Source: Mesorhizobium sp.
GTDB taxonomy: Bacteria; Pseudomonadota; Alphaproteobacteria; Rhizobiales; Rhizobiaceae
Assembly (NCBI GenBank): GCA_022833215.1
Contig: JAIPUZ010000103.1
Location: forward strand, 1-64,000
DNA: 64,000 nucleotides
Direction of reading: 5' to 3'
Shown piece after piece: positions 28,488-37,942 of the stretch. Within the stretch, counting starts at the first letter, position 1. Each line of letters begins with the position of its first letter. The notes beneath the pieces were generated by a model that saw nothing but the letters and a program-made list of their open reading frames with translations, was not told where the DNA came from and made no database searches. A program made the position numbers and the translations under genes.

Positions 28488-29783
28488 ATGATCCGCAAGC
28501 TTCTTGCAACGACTGCGCTCGCGTCGCTGATGGTTGCCGGCGCAATGGCGCAGGAAACCACGGCCCCGGCGCCATCCGGCGCGCCTGCGATGGAAGAGCC
28601 GGCTGCGCCGGTCGTCCGGGCTGACGGCCATCTCGTTTCCAACATCATCGGCGAGTCCGTTTACAACGGAACCGGCGATGAAGCGCAGAACATCGGCAAG
28701 GTCAGCGATCTCGTTCTGGACAAGGACGGCAACGTCCAGTCCGCGATTATCGGCGTCGGCGGGTTCCTTGGGATCGGCGCCAAGGACGTGGCCTTCGAGT
28801 TCGGCAAAATGCAGTGGGCAGAGCGCGACGGCGACCGCTGGCTGATCGCGGCCACCACCAAGGAGGAATTGGAAGCCCAGCCGGCGTTCGATTCCGCGCC
28901 TTACAAGCCGGCAATGCCGGCTGCGGAGGCCCCCGGCCTGGCGCCGACCGACGGCACCGCTTCCGACACGACTGCCGAGGCGCCGGCTGCGGAATTGCAG
29001 ACAGCGCCCGCCGAACCTGCGCCGGCGATTGAACCTGCCGATGGCAGCCTCGCCTCGCTGATCATCGGTGAGAGCGTTTACAACGGCACCGGGGATGAGG
29101 CCCAGGATATCGGCAAGGTCAACGATGTGGTGCTTTCAGGTGCCGGCAAGGCGGAATCGCTGGTAATCGGCGTCGGCGGCTTCCTCGGTCTCGGCCAGAA
29201 GAACGTCGCCTTCGACTTCAGCAAAGCCGAATGGGCAGAGCGCGACGGCGACCGCTGGCTGGTGGTGGACGCCACCCGGGAGTCGCTGGAAGCGCTGCCC
29301 GACTTCGACCGCCGGGCCTATGACGTGGCGCCAGCCGCTTCCGCCGACACGTCCGGAGCCGCGCCTGCGGTAACGCCGACTGCCGATACGGCAACCAACA
29401 CGGAAGCCCCGACCGATGCGACCGAGACGGCCGCGATCGACAAGTCGGCGCTGACCGAGGTGCAGATGACGGACATTACGGCCAAGGATCTTGAAGGGAC
29501 GACCGTCTATGGCGCCGACGACGCCAAGGTGGGAGACATCGGCGATGCCGTGCTCACCCCCGACGGTCAGGTCGATGCCGTGATCATCGATGTCGGCGGC
29601 TTCCTCGGCATAGGCTCGAAGCCGGTGGCGGTCGGCATGGACACGTTCAGGGTGATGGCCGACAAGGACGGCAGGAAATATCTCTACACCGAGTTCACCA
29701 GGGAGCAGCTTGAGGCGCATCCCGCCTATGACAAGGAAACCTATGCCGCCAATCGCGAACAGCAGAGGCTGATGGTGCGGTAA
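28488..29783 (+). CDS. Secreted protein with three PRC-barrel domains
   Basis: A 431-residue exported protein starting at ATG 28488 after GAGGAGAAACATC, with a signal peptide of about 22 residues ending GAMA. Three PRC-barrel repeats (about 48-130, 185-270, 325-420) share SVYNGTGDEAQ.IGKV..., GVGGFLGIG and AERDGDRWL; repeats 1 and 2 are close even at DNA level, repeat 3 has diverged (TVYGADDAKVGDIG). They are joined by Ala/Pro/Thr-rich linkers. Such proteins are common in rhizobia and stress-induced; a binding role at the cell envelope is likely but not proven. An EcfG promoter precedes it and a terminator follows. Confidence 0.88.
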   Translation: MIRKLLATTALASLMVAGAMAQETTAPAPSGAPAMEEPAAPVVRADGHLVSNIIGESVYNGTGDEAQNIGKVSDLVLDKDGNVQSAIIGVGGFLGIGAKDVAFEFGKMQWAERDGDRWLIAATTKEELEAQPAFDSAPYKPAMPAAEAPGLAPTDGTASDTTAEAPAAELQTAPAEPAPAIEPADGSLASLIIGESVYNGTGDEAQDIGKVNDVVLSGAGKAESLVIGVGGFLGLGQKNVAFDFSKAEWAERDGDRWLVVDATRESLEALPDFDRRAYDVAPAASADTSGAAPAVTPTADTATNTEAPTDATETAAIDKSALTEVQMTDITAKDLEGTTVYGADDAKVGDIGDAVLTPDGQVDAVIIDVGGFLGIGSKPVAVGMDTFRVMADKDGRKYLYTEFTREQLEAHPAYDKETYAANREQQRLMVR

Positions 29784-29804
29784 GGCTTCGGTTGCCAGGC
29801 AGGG

Positions 29805-29838
29805 AAAGGGCCCCGTCTTTTCAGGCGCGGGCCCTTTT
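29805..29838 (+). terminator. Intrinsic terminator of the PRC-barrel gene
   Basis: AAAGGGCCC (29805-29813) pairs with GGGCCCTTT (29829-29837), followed by T. It is 22 bases after the stop codon. Confidence 0.75.
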
Positions 29839-29958
29839 CATCGCCTTTACCGGATGGCTTGCGATACCCATGTCGGAGCTGGCTTGACCTCACGGTCATA
29901 AGCGTATTTCCGTAGTCGAGCCGCCGGAACCGCAAAAAGCAATGCGAGGAGCATCGGA

Positions 29959-30258
29959 ATGAGCGAACAGCTTGCGGAAATCGAACTGGAGGAAAGCGGC
30001 TCGAAGGGACGCTATGTGCTGCGCGGGCCGGATGGCGCCGAAGCGGAACTGACCTTCACCACGGTTGGAGACCAGCAGCTTATCATCGATCATACCGGCG
30101 TGCCGGATGCATTTCGGGGGCAGGGTGCCGGGTTGCGGCTGGTCAGCCGCGCTGTGGAAGACGCACGCATCTCGGGCAGGAAAATCATTCCGCTTTGTCC
30201 TTTCGCGGCGGCGCAGTTCCGCCGGCACCCCGAATGGGCGGACGTACTGAAGCAGTAA
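29959..30258 (+). CDS. Small GNAT acetyltransferase, YjdJ type
   Basis: A 99-residue minimal GNAT (Acetyltransf_CG/YjdJ family). The acetyl-CoA pyrophosphate loop is seen in VPDAFRGQGAGLRLV (residues about 48-62), and the C-terminal motif IIPLCPFAAAQFRRHPEW is characteristic. AATGCGAGGAGC precedes ATG 29959. A paralogue broken by a TAG codon follows 14 bases downstream. Members acetylate small molecules or proteins; substrate unknown. Confidence 0.85.
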   Translation: MSEQLAEIELEESGSKGRYVLRGPDGAEAELTFTTVGDQQLIIDHTGVPDAFRGQGAGLRLVSRAVEDARISGRKIIPLCPFAAAQFRRHPEWADVLKQ

Positions 30259-30272
30259 AAGCAGGGTTGGCT

Positions 30273-30563
30273 ATGGAACCGGAAATCCAAAATGTCGAGA
30301 ATGGCGGCAAGGGCCGCTATGTGCTGGCCATGCCGGACGGCGAGGAAGCTTAGCTGACCTATGTGCGCAGCGGTCCCGCGCACATATCGGTCGACTACAG
30401 TTTCGTTCCGCCCTCGGCGCGCGGAAAAGGCGTGGGGGCGCGGCTGGTCGCCCATGCCGTCGAGCATGCGCGCAGCAGCGGCACGCGCATCACGCCGGTT
30501 TGCGGCTACGTTGCGGCCGAATTCCGCCGCCACAAGGAATGGACGGATGTGCTGGCCCCATAG
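30273..30563 (+). pseudogene. Second YjdJ-type GNAT gene interrupted by an in-frame TAG
   Basis: From ATG 30273 the frame reads MEPEIQNVENGGKGRYVLAM..., then TAG at 30351-30353, then continues in the same frame LTYVRSGPAHISVDYSFV...SARGKGVGARLV...ITPVCGYVAAEFRRHKEWTDVL to a stop at 30561-30563. The whole aligns end to end with the intact gene just upstream, where the stop position corresponds to Glu in AEL. A single G-to-T change (GAG to TAG) explains it. The distal part keeps all GNAT motifs, so the lesion is recent or the downstream part is translated separately. A sequencing error is possible. Confidence 0.8.
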
Positions 30564-30907
30564 CGGCCATTGATGGGTGGCCATCGATTGGCATGGCAGC
30601 CCTCCCATCGCGCCGACCGCACTGTTTCTTAAGTCTTGGGCCCTACAAAGTCAGGCGTGACAAAATGGGAGCAAGACCGGGTGCGCTTTTCCGCGGCCAT
30701 CATTGACGAGCGGCCCCGGCGGCCCGCAGAGGCGCCGCCCCCAGCCGGCATAACATTGCCGGTCCGGTCTGTTTTTCTGCCGCAACTGCGCAATGCCGGC
30801 CGGGTCAGCCTGTCGGCAAGATGCTTCGGCCGCTGGCAGGCGTCCGTCATGCGCCGGCTTTTCGATGCGGTCGTCGCCCGCCCCAATGTTGCAGGGCGTT
30901 CCCGATA
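30564..30907. other. Intergenic stretch with no recognised feature
   Basis: About 340 bases between the broken GNAT gene and the FemAB-like gene. Overlapping frames on both strands lack start signals and protein-like composition. No promoter or hairpin of note was seen. Confidence 0.5.
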
Positions 30908-32194
30908 ATGGCCGCCGTTCCGCTGATCGAGGAAACCAGCGGCGGGCCTGCCGGCACGCTGGTTTCCGGTCTGGCAGGGCTGGTACGTGCGGGCGCGGAC
31001 CCGGCACAGCTCGAACTGCTCACGAGCCGTCGTCCGCAACGCACGCTTGCCATCTATCCGGCCACGGCGGGTTTCGAGCTCGTCGATGAGCTCGATTATC
31101 TCGGTGCGCGAACCATCGAGCCGAATGTCTTCTTCAATCCGCGGTTCCTGGCGCCCGCCATGCCGCGTCTGGAAGATCGTGAAGTGCGGCTGGCGGTTAT
31201 CCGCGACGGCGATGAATATCGCTCGCGCCTGCGCCTGCTGATGCCGTTTTCCATCGAGCGTCCCAATGTGCCGCTCGGGGTGCCGGTTCTGCGCGCCTGG
31301 TCGAACCCGTTCGGGCCGGTTGGCACGCCGTTGGTCGACCACGACGATCCGCTGGGCGTGCTGGAGGATCTTTTCGCGATACTGGCGCGGCCGCACCTGC
31401 GCATGCCCAGAGTGCTGGTGTTGCCGGACATGCGGCTGGAGGGGCCGATGGCGCGCGCCCTGCAATCGACCGCCGAGGCGCTGCAACTCACCCTTATCGC
31501 CGCCGACGAGGTCGAGCGGCCGGTGCTGGACAGCGATCTGGACGGCGAAGCCTATCTCAAGGCTTCGCTGCGGCCGCATCATTTTCGCGAATTCCGGCGC
31601 CTGCGCCGGCGTCTTGAGGAGCTTGGTGCGGTTACGCACGAGGTCGCGCGCACGCCCGATGAGGTGCGCCCCGCCATGGAGAGCTTCCTCGCCCTCGAGG
31701 CCGCAGGCTGGAAAGGCCGCAAGGGCACGGCGATGACGGTCGACCGCTATCAGGCCGCCTTTGCGCGCGAGGCCGTCCACAGGCTTTCCGAACGCGACAT
31801 GTGCCGTATTCATTCGCTCAGGCTCGACGGGCGTGTCGTCGCCAGCCTCGTCGTGTTCGTGGAGCAGGGCGTCGCCTACACGTGGAAGACGGCCTATGAC
31901 GAGAACCTCGCCGCCTTTTCACCGGGCACGCTGCTGATGCTCGACGTCACCCGTCAGCATCTGGAGGATCCCAATATCGACTTCACGGATTCCTGCGCGG
32001 CGCCCGCTCATCCGGTGATGAGCCGGTTGTGGGCCGAACGGCGGCGCATGGGAACCTTCATCGTCGGCCTTACCCCTGCCGCCGACCGTGCCACCCGCCA
32101 GGCTGCCTCGCAGATGCACCTCTATCGCGAGGCACGCAATGTGATGCGCGGCCTGCGCAACAAGGCCCGCCGCCTCGTCCGAAGGGGATCGTAG
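30908..32194 (+). CDS. FemAB/CelD-like GNAT-fold acyltransferase
   Basis: A 428-residue cytoplasmic protein starting at ATG 30908 (MAAVPLIEET). The C-terminal half (about 220-380) matches the Acetyltransf_6 domain of CelD/BcsL and FemAB-like proteins: FREFRRLRRRLEELG, FLALEAAGWKGRKGTAM, and AYTWKTAYDENLAAFSPGTLLMLDV. Family members are linked to polysaccharide or lipid modification. No adjacent polysaccharide cluster supports a specific role here. Length is normal. Confidence 0.8.
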   Translation: MAAVPLIEETSGGPAGTLVSGLAGLVRAGADPAQLELLTSRRPQRTLAIYPATAGFELVDELDYLGARTIEPNVFFNPRFLAPAMPRLEDREVRLAVIRDGDEYRSRLRLLMPFSIERPNVPLGVPVLRAWSNPFGPVGTPLVDHDDPLGVLEDLFAILARPHLRMPRVLVLPDMRLEGPMARALQSTAEALQLTLIAADEVERPVLDSDLDGEAYLKASLRPHHFREFRRLRRRLEELGAVTHEVARTPDEVRPAMESFLALEAAGWKGRKGTAMTVDRYQAAFAREAVHRLSERDMCRIHSLRLDGRVVASLVVFVEQGVAYTWKTAYDENLAAFSPGTLLMLDVTRQHLEDPNIDFTDSCAAPAHPVMSRLWAERRRMGTFIVGLTPAADRATRQAASQMHLYREARNVMRGLRNKARRLVRRGS

Positions 32195-32310
32195 ACGGGG
32201 CGGAGCCGTTTTCCGGGCGCAAGCGGTGATACGCTTCCATCAAATTTCCCGGCCTGCGAGACCGTCACGCCGGAGCGATGAAGGAAGGGGTCGTCACGGG
32301 ATATGGAAAA

Positions 32311-32397
32311 TGGTGCGGGCGGTCGGACTCGAACCGACATATCCGTAAGGACGGCGGATTTTGAGTCCGCTGCGTCTACCAGTTCCGCCACGCCCGC
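32311..32397 (-). tRNA. tRNA-Leu (anticodon CAA)
   Basis: Minus-strand 87-nt tRNA with CCA encoded. The acceptor stem GCGGGCG pairs with CGCCCGC, the anticodon stem GCGGA/TCCGC closes the loop CTCAAAA (anticodon CAA, reads UUG), the variable arm is long as in class II tRNAs, and GGTTCGAGTCC forms the T arm. It is the only RNA gene seen in the window. Confidence 0.95.
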
Positions 32398-32587
32398 ACG
32401 GTGCCTGACGGCATGAGCAGAAAGCTCATTCCAGCGCGCGGACTATAGGTTCGCGCATTGCTCGTCAACTGGTCAGTTGCCGGATGAGGGCATGAACCGG
32501 CGGTGCGCATCAAGCGATCGTGATCCTCGGCCATTGTGCCATCGCAATTTTCTTCTTATGCATGCGGCGCACATTTCGAGGGCCTTC

Positions 32588-33175
32588 ATGCTTCGCGGAC
32601 TCTACGACTGGACCCTGTCGCTCGCGGCAAGGAAATCGGCCGAATGGTGGCTGGCCTTCATCGCTTTCGTGGAAAGCTCCGTTTTCCTCGTTCCTGCGGA
32701 CGTGCTCTATCTGCCCATGGCGCTGTCACGGCCGGACCGGGCCTATCGATATGCTCTGGTTGCCACGGTCGCGTCTGTTCTCGGCGGCATAGCAGGCTGG
32801 TTCCTCGGCCACTATGCCTATGAGGCGCTGGCGAAGCCGGTTCTGGAGTTTTACGGCAAATACGAGCAGTTCGAGGCGCTGCGCCTGTCGTCCGGCATCG
32901 GCTTCATCATCCTGATGCTGGTCACGTCGGGCCTCGCCCATCTGCCGCCCATCAAGGTGGTGACGATCCTGTCGGGCGTCATCGGCGTCAATCTGCTGCT
33001 CTTTGTCCTACTCGCCATCGTCGCCCGCGGGGCCCGCTTCTTCTTCCTCGCCTGGCTTTTGCGCCGCTATGGCGAACCGATCCGCGAGTTCATCGAAAAA
33101 CGCCTCGGCACAATCGCAGCGGCAGGCGCGGCCGCCCTAATTCTGCTCTACCTTCTGGTCAGATATGCGCACTGA
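32588..33175 (+). CDS. DedA-family membrane protein, YqaA-like
   Basis: A 195-residue inner-membrane protein starting at ATG 32588 (MLRGLYDWTL). Four or five hydrophobic segments, with the conserved FVESSVFLVPADVLYLPMAL region near 27-46 and GWFLGHYAYEAL near 72. DedA/SNARE-associated proteins act in lipid scrambling and membrane homeostasis; the YqaA branch is short like this one. The dsbB-like gene follows after 18 bases and they may be one unit. Confidence 0.83.
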   Translation: MLRGLYDWTLSLAARKSAEWWLAFIAFVESSVFLVPADVLYLPMALSRPDRAYRYALVATVASVLGGIAGWFLGHYAYEALAKPVLEFYGKYEQFEALRLSSGIGFIILMLVTSGLAHLPPIKVVTILSGVIGVNLLLFVLLAIVARGARFFFLAWLLRRYGEPIREFIEKRLGTIAAAGAAALILLYLLVRYAH

Positions 33176-33193
33176 CTATCAGGAATCAGCCGT

Positions 33194-33727
33194 ATGACCG
33201 AAGCCGAAATCGCCGCCGCACAACGCCGGCCGCTCTACACCGCTCTCTTCCTTGCCGCCGCCATGGCAGCGACAGTTGGGACGGCGCTGGGCTTCCAGTA
33301 CATAGGCGGATACATTCCCTGCAAGCTTTGCTACGAGCAACGCATTCCATACTATATCGGCGTGCCGCTGATGTTGCTGGCCGCGTTGGCGGCGTGGCTC
33401 AGGATGCCGGCCTGGATCGTTCGCACGCTGCTGGCCGCGGGCGGCCTGCTGATGGCATATGGACTCTATCTCGGCGTCTATCATTCGGGCGTGGAGTGGG
33501 GCTGGTGGCCCGGCCCGACCGACTGCACCAACATAGCCGGCCCGGTCGACACGGGCGGCAACGGCATACTCGACGCGCTCGACCAGTTCGTGCCGCCGTC
33601 CTGCGACAAGGCCGCGCTGCGCATCCTCGGCCTGTCCATGGCCGGCTGGAATGCCATCGCCAGCCTCGTGCTTGCAGCCATCGCATTCCTCGGCGCCTTC
33701 CGGGGAGTTTCTGCGCGGGGCAAGTGA
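33194..33727 (+). CDS. Disulfide bond formation protein, DsbB family
   Basis: A 177-residue four-helix inner-membrane protein. The first periplasmic loop has Cys43-x-x-Cys46 (CKLC) and the second has Cys111 and Cys137, the four redox cysteines expected for DsbB. It reoxidises a DsbA-like oxidase and passes electrons to quinone. Arg50 following the first pair (YEQR) is also conserved. No dsbA is visible nearby. Confidence 0.87.
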   Translation: MTEAEIAAAQRRPLYTALFLAAAMAATVGTALGFQYIGGYIPCKLCYEQRIPYYIGVPLMLLAALAAWLRMPAWIVRTLLAAGGLLMAYGLYLGVYHSGVEWGWWPGPTDCTNIAGPVDTGGNGILDALDQFVPPSCDKAALRILGLSMAGWNAIASLVLAAIAFLGAFRGVSARGK

Positions 33728-33777
33728 GGAGGGGCGTGCATCGGCCTTATCCCCTTGTTCGGGAACCGGATTCATCC

Positions 33778-33807
33778 ACAAACCGGATTCCACTTCAGGG
33801 TCCGATG
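33778..33807. repeat. Half REP-like element
   Basis: AAACCGGATTCCACTT followed by GGTCCGATG matches the reverse complement of the right two-thirds of the 55447-55485 palindrome. The other arm is degraded. Confidence 0.5.
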
Positions 33808-33839
33808 TTCTATAGCTTGCCAAACCATCGGGGGATGCC

Positions 33840-34415
33840 ATGACAGCCATTTCGCGCATTCTCGTGTTTGCCGGGTCGGTCCGCAGCGGCGCCTTCAGCG
33901 GCAGGACGGCCGATGCGGCGCAGAAGGCACTTGCCCTTCAGGGCGCCGAGGTGACCCGCATTTCGCTGCTCGACTATCCGCTGCCGATCTACGATCAGGA
34001 CCTCGAGAAGGAAGAAGGCATTCCGCAAAACGCCATGAAGCTGGCGCGGCTGATCGCCAGCCATGACGGCGTGCTGATCGCCACGCCGGAATATAACGGT
34101 TCCGTGCCGCCACTGCTCAAGAACACGATCGACTGGCTGAGCCGCGTTCGCCGCGACGGAGACAAGGTGCTCAAACCCCTGGCCGGGAAGGCAGTCGGGC
34201 TGTGCTCGTCCTCAGAGGGGCAGTTCGCCGGTATCCGCGCCATCAATCATCTGCGCGCCATTCTGCTGCGCTGCCAGATGGATGTCGTGACACCCGAGTG
34301 CTCGGTGCCGCGCGGCGGTGAGGCCTTCGACGACAAGGGCGACTTCCGCGACGATCGTCTCCGGCAGACGATGGAGCGCGTGACGGGTGCGCTTATCGAA
34401 CAGACCGCACTTTGA
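33840..34415 (+). CDS. NADPH-dependent FMN reductase family oxidoreductase
   Basis: A 191-residue flavodoxin-like protein. [11 protein letters not shown] near residue 12 binds the FMN phosphate, [18 protein letters not shown] near 83-100 is the signature of the ChrR/SsuE-like reductase family. It probably transfers electrons from NAD(P)H via FMN to quinones or other acceptors. The stop at 34415 is 14 bases before pyrF; the two are likely co-transcribed. Substrate unknown. Confidence 0.9.
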   Translation: MTAISRILVFAGSVRSGAFSGRTADAAQKALALQGAEVTRISLLDYPLPIYDQDLEKEEGIPQNAMKLARLIASHDGVLIATPEYNGSVPPLLKNTIDWLSRVRRDGDKVLKPLAGKAVGLCSSSEGQFAGIRAINHLRAILLRCQMDVVTPECSVPRGGEAFDDKGDFRDDRLRQTMERVTGALIEQTAL

Positions 34416-34429
34416 GCAAGGATGCAAAG

Positions 34430-35131
34430 ATGACCGAAACCCGCGAGATGAAGGACCACCTGATCGTGGGACTGGACGTGCCGGGCGTGGCGGAGGCCGC
34501 GCAGGTGGTGCGCGATCTGGAGGGCGTCGTGTCCTTCTACAAGATCGGATATCAGCTCGCCTTCGCGGGTGGGCTGGACTTCGCCCGCGAACTCGCCGCT
34601 TCGGGGAACAAGGTGTTCCTCGACATGAAGTTGCTCGACATAGACAACACCGTCGCCAAAGGCGTGGAGAACATCGTGCGCATGGGCGTGTCCATGCTGA
34701 CGCTGCACGCCTACCCCAAGGCCATGCGGGCGGCGGTGGAGGCAGCGCGCGGCAGCGATCTGTGCCTGCTCGGAGTCACCGTGCTGACCTCGATGGACGA
34801 GCAGGACGTGATCGAGGCCGGCTACGAGTTCGATCCGCACACGCTGGTGCTGCGGCGGGCCGAGCAGGCGCTGCATGCCGGCATGGGCGGCATCGTCTGC
34901 TCCGCGCAGGAGACCGAGGCCGTGCGCCGGATCGTCGGCCCCGACATGGCGGTGGTGACGCCGGGCATCCGGCCGGCGGGCGCGGACCATGGCGACCAGA
35001 AGCGTGTCGTTACGCCGCGCGAAGCCATGCGCAACGGATCCAGCCATCTGGTCGTGGCGCGTCCGATCATCGGAGCGGTTGACAGGCGGGCTGCGGCACA
35101 GGCTATTCTGGACGACATGCGCGCTGCCTGA
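34430..35131 (+). CDS. pyrF: Orotidine 5'-phosphate decarboxylase
   Basis: A 233-residue TIM-barrel enzyme that makes UMP from OMP, the last step of pyrimidine synthesis. The catalytic Lys/Asp array is seen in [13 protein letters not shown] near residue 60, with LIVGLDV at the first strand and [20 protein letters not shown] carrying the phosphate-binding loop near 185. ATG 34430 after AAGGATGCAAAG is preferred to TTG 34412. Length is normal. Confidence 0.95.
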   Translation: MTETREMKDHLIVGLDVPGVAEAAQVVRDLEGVVSFYKIGYQLAFAGGLDFARELAASGNKVFLDMKLLDIDNTVAKGVENIVRMGVSMLTLHAYPKAMRAAVEAARGSDLCLLGVTVLTSMDEQDVIEAGYEFDPHTLVLRRAEQALHAGMGGIVCSAQETEAVRRIVGPDMAVVTPGIRPAGADHGDQKRVVTPREAMRNGSSHLVVARPIIGAVDRRAAAQAILDDMRAA

Positions 35132-35167
35132 GCGCGACGCTGAAATTACCGGAGGAAATTCGCCATC

Positions 35168-35455
35168 ATGCCCAAGGGATACTGGATCGCTCGCGTCGAT
35201 ATTCGCGATCCCGAGCGTTACAAGGATTATGTTGCCGCCGCCAGGGTGGCTTTCGAGCGTTTCGGGGCGAAGTTCCTTGCGCGTGGCGGCAATCATGAGG
35301 TGGCTGAGGGGCCGGGACGCGCCCGCAACGTCATCATCGAATTCGATTCGCTGGCGATCGCGCAGGAATGCTATCACTCGCCGGAATATCAGATCGCCGC
35401 TGCCATCCGCCAGCAGGTGGCCGATGGCGAGATCGTTCTGGTGGAAGGCGCCTGA
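35168..35455 (+). CDS. DUF1330 family protein
   Basis: A 95-residue single-domain protein of the dimeric alpha+beta barrel type: MPKGYWIARVDIRDPERYKDYV, the central RARNVIIEFDS and YHSPEYQIAAAIRQ are DUF1330 signatures. Enzymatic function is not established for the family. GGAGG lies before the ATG. It ends just before a strong bidirectional terminator. Confidence 0.88.
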   Translation: MPKGYWIARVDIRDPERYKDYVAAARVAFERFGAKFLARGGNHEVAEGPGRARNVIIEFDSLAIAQECYHSPEYQIAAAIRQQVADGEIVLVEGA

Positions 35456-35476
35456 GCGGCGAACTTCCCGCGCTTT

Positions 35477-35516
35477 AAAAAATGCCGCAGTCCGGTTCGG
35501 ACCCGCGGCATTTTCT
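35477..35516. terminator. Bidirectional intrinsic terminator
   Basis: A-rich arm with AAAATGCCGC and its complement GCGGCATTTT flank a GC-rich loop. Runs of A on one side and T on the other make it usable by both the pyrF-DUF1330 transcript and the convergent hslU transcript. Confidence 0.85.
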
Positions 35517-35535
35517 TTTGTGCGGTTCGCCGCGC

Positions 35536-36846
35536 TTACAGGATGAAGCGCGACAGGTCGGTGTTCTTCGACAGGTCGCCGACATGCTTCTGGACATAGG
35601 CGGCATCGATGGTGACTGTCGTGCCGTCGCGGTCTGGCGCTTCGAAGGAAATCTCGTCCAGCACCCGTTCCATCACGGTTTGCAGGCGGCGCGCGCCGAT
35701 GTTCTCGACCGTTGAATTGAGGTCGACGGCGATGCCGGCCAGCGCGTCGATGGCGTCGTCGGTGAATTCCAGCGATACGCCTTCCGTTCCCATCAGCGCC
35801 ACATATTGCTTGATGAGGCTGGCTTCGGTTTCCGTCAGGATGCGCACGAAGTCTTCCTTCTCCAGCGCGCGCAGCTCCACACGGATCGGCAGGCGGCCCT
35901 GAAGCTCGGGCAGCAGGTCCGAGGGCTTGGAAACATGGAAGGCGCCCGAGGCGATGAAGAGGATGTGGTCGGTCTTCACCGGCCCGTATTTGGTCGCCAC
36001 GGTGGTGCCTTCGACCAGCGGCAGCAGGTCGCGCTGCACGCCCTCGCGCGAGGGACCGCCCGAAATGTCGGAGCGGGCGGCGATCTTGTCGATCTCGTCG
36101 AGGAAGACGATGCCGTCATTGGACGCCGATTCCAGCGAGCGGCGCACGACCTCGTCCTGGTCGAGCAGCTTGTCGGACTCGTCGGCGATGAGGATGTCGT
36201 AGGACTCCTTGACCGTGGTCTTGCGCGTCTTCGTGCGCTGGCCGCCCATGGCCTTGGACAGCATGTCGTTGATGTTGAGCACGCCGATATTGGCGCCGGG
36301 CATGCCGGGAATCTCGAAGCCGGGCATGCCGCCGGTGCCGGTGTCGGCCACCTCGACCTCGATCTCCTTATCGTCCAGCTCGCCCTCGCGCAGCTTCTTG
36401 CGGAAAGAGTCGCGGGTCGCGGGCGATGCGGTCTTGCCGACGAGGGCTTCCAGAACGCGCTCCTCGGCGTTGAGATGGGCGCGGGCCTTCACGTCCTCGC
36501 GCATCTTCTCGCGCGTCAGCACGATGGCCACCTCGACCAGATCGCGCACGATCTGCTCGACATCGCGCCCGACATAGCCGACCTCGGTGAACTTGGTGGC
36601 CTCGACCTTGACGAAGGGCGCCTGGGCGAGCTTTGCCAGCCGGCGCGAAATCTCGGTCTTGCCGACGCCGGTGGGGCCGATCATCAGGATGTTCTTCGGC
36701 ATCACCTCTTCGCGCATCTGGCCGTCGAGCTGCTGGCGGCGCCAGCGGTTGCGCAAGGCGATGGCCACGGCGCGCTTGGCGTCCTTCTGGCCGATGATGA
36801 AGCGGTCGAGCTCGGAAACGATCTCGCGGGGGGAAAAATTGCTCAT
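35536..36846 (-). CDS. hslU: HslUV protease ATPase subunit
   Basis: A 436-residue AAA+ unfoldase starting at ATG 36846 ([10 protein letters not shown]). Walker [10 protein letters not shown] near residue 59, Walker [12 protein letters not shown] near 252, the sensor segment and the C-terminal [15 protein letters not shown] tail that docks into HslV. With HslV it degrades misfolded and regulatory proteins. hslV is 2.6 kb upstream on the same strand, separated by three protein genes, whereas in many bacteria they are adjacent. Confidence 0.97.
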   Translation of the reverse strand: MSNFSPREIVSELDRFIIGQKDAKRAVAIALRNRWRRQQLDGQMREEVMPKNILMIGPTGVGKTEISRRLAKLAQAPFVKVEATKFTEVGYVGRDVEQIVRDLVEVAIVLTREKMREDVKARAHLNAEERVLEALVGKTASPATRDSFRKKLREGELDDKEIEVEVADTGTGGMPGFEIPGMPGANIGVLNINDMLSKAMGGQRTKTRKTTVKESYDILIADESDKLLDQDEVVRRSLESASNDGIVFLDEIDKIAARSDISGGPSREGVQRDLLPLVEGTTVATKYGPVKTDHILFIASGAFHVSKPSDLLPELQGRLPIRVELRALEKEDFVRILTETEASLIKQYVALMGTEGVSLEFTDDAIDALAGIAVDLNSTVENIGARRLQTVMERVLDEISFEAPDRDGTTVTIDAAYVQKHVGDLSKNTDLSRFIL

Positions 36847-36877
36847 ATTCGATAACTCATGACACGGCAGGTGTCGC

Positions 36878-37942
36878 TTATGTATGAGATGGAAGCCGCT
36901 GTACAAGAGCGGCCGGCAACAGGGCGAACAGGCGACGCCGCAGCGCATGCCAGCCGGCGCTCAGCAGCAGCACCAGCGCGCCCAGCACCAGAAGGGTCAG
37001 CGGCACCACGCTTTCGCCCAGGCCGATCTGCCTGACCAGCGAGCCGAAGGCGATGCCCGCATAGGAGAGGCCGGACACCAGAATGGCGCGCCGGTCCACC
37101 AGCACAGCCACCGCAGCAAGCCCGAGGAAGATGGCCAGCACGCCGAGCGATGTGGCGGCATTCAGATTGCCGGAGGCGACCAGCCCGCTGATCAGCGGGT
37201 GAACGACCAGGGGTGCCGCCAGCATGTGGAGCCAGAAGGCGATGTCGGTGCGCCGCGTCTGGCGCTGCGGATCGCTGAGGTCGAAGCGCATGGCAAGCGC
37301 GAAGACCGCAATGCCGCAGACGAGCAGGACAGGGCGCAGGAAGCGTTCGGCGAAATCGGGGGCAATGGCGATCACCAGCGCCAGAACGCTGGCAACGAGG
37401 GCGGCCACGCCGGCGGCGAAGGTGATGGGGATGCGAAATCGCCGGTAATGCAGTGCCGTGGCGGCAATGGTGGCAAGCCCGGCGATCACCACCGGCCAGC
37501 TGTCATCCGAAACCGCGGAGACGTTGAAGGCTTCGGCGCCGGCCATGACGATCAGTGTCGCTGAGAATACGGAGGCGGCGTAAACGAGCAGCAGCACGAT
37601 GCTGGGCAGCGCCATGCGGCGCTTGCGCGTGAAATATTCGGCCAGCAGCCAGCTTGCCAGCGCCGCGGTGAAGCCGGCCCCGGCCCCGCCGATCCATTCG
37701 AGAGCGAAATAGGACAGCGCTCCGAGAAAGAGGGCAATGCCGATGGTGACGAAGATGTCGCCGAAGCCATTGATGAAGCGGAATTTCTCGTCATCGACGG
37801 GCGCTTCGGCCGGCACGCCAGCGGCGGTGTTTTCCAGATAGCGCAGCATTTCGACCTGCCAGAGCGTCAGCACGCCCTGCGCGACGGCGCGCTCCAGCGT
37901 ATTGCCGGAGATGGCGGTCTTGTCCGATATCGCGGCCGCCAT
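36878..37942 (-). CDS. Polytopic membrane protein, possibly DUF2157-like
   Basis: A 354-residue protein starting at ATG 37942, which overlaps the stop of the upstream gene as TGATG; ATG 37960 is an alternative. A soluble N-terminus of about 60 residues ([17 protein letters not shown]) is followed by about ten hydrophobic segments to the end. The layout resembles DUF2157 proteins, but similarity was judged by eye only. Function unknown. Confidence 0.7.
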   Translation of the reverse strand: MAAAISDKTAISGNTLERAVAQGVLTLWQVEMLRYLENTAAGVPAEAPVDDEKFRFINGFGDIFVTIGIALFLGALSYFALEWIGGAGAGFTAALASWLLAEYFTRKRRMALPSIVLLLVYAASVFSATLIVMAGAEAFNVSAVSDDSWPVVIAGLATIAATALHYRRFRIPITFAAGVAALVASVLALVIAIAPDFAERFLRPVLLVCGIAVFALAMRFDLSDPQRQTRRTDIAFWLHMLAAPLVVHPLISGLVASGNLNAATSLGVLAIFLGLAAVAVLVDRRAILVSGLSYAGIAFGSLVRQIGLGESVVPLTLLVLGALVLLLSAGWHALRRRLFALLPAALVQRLPSHT

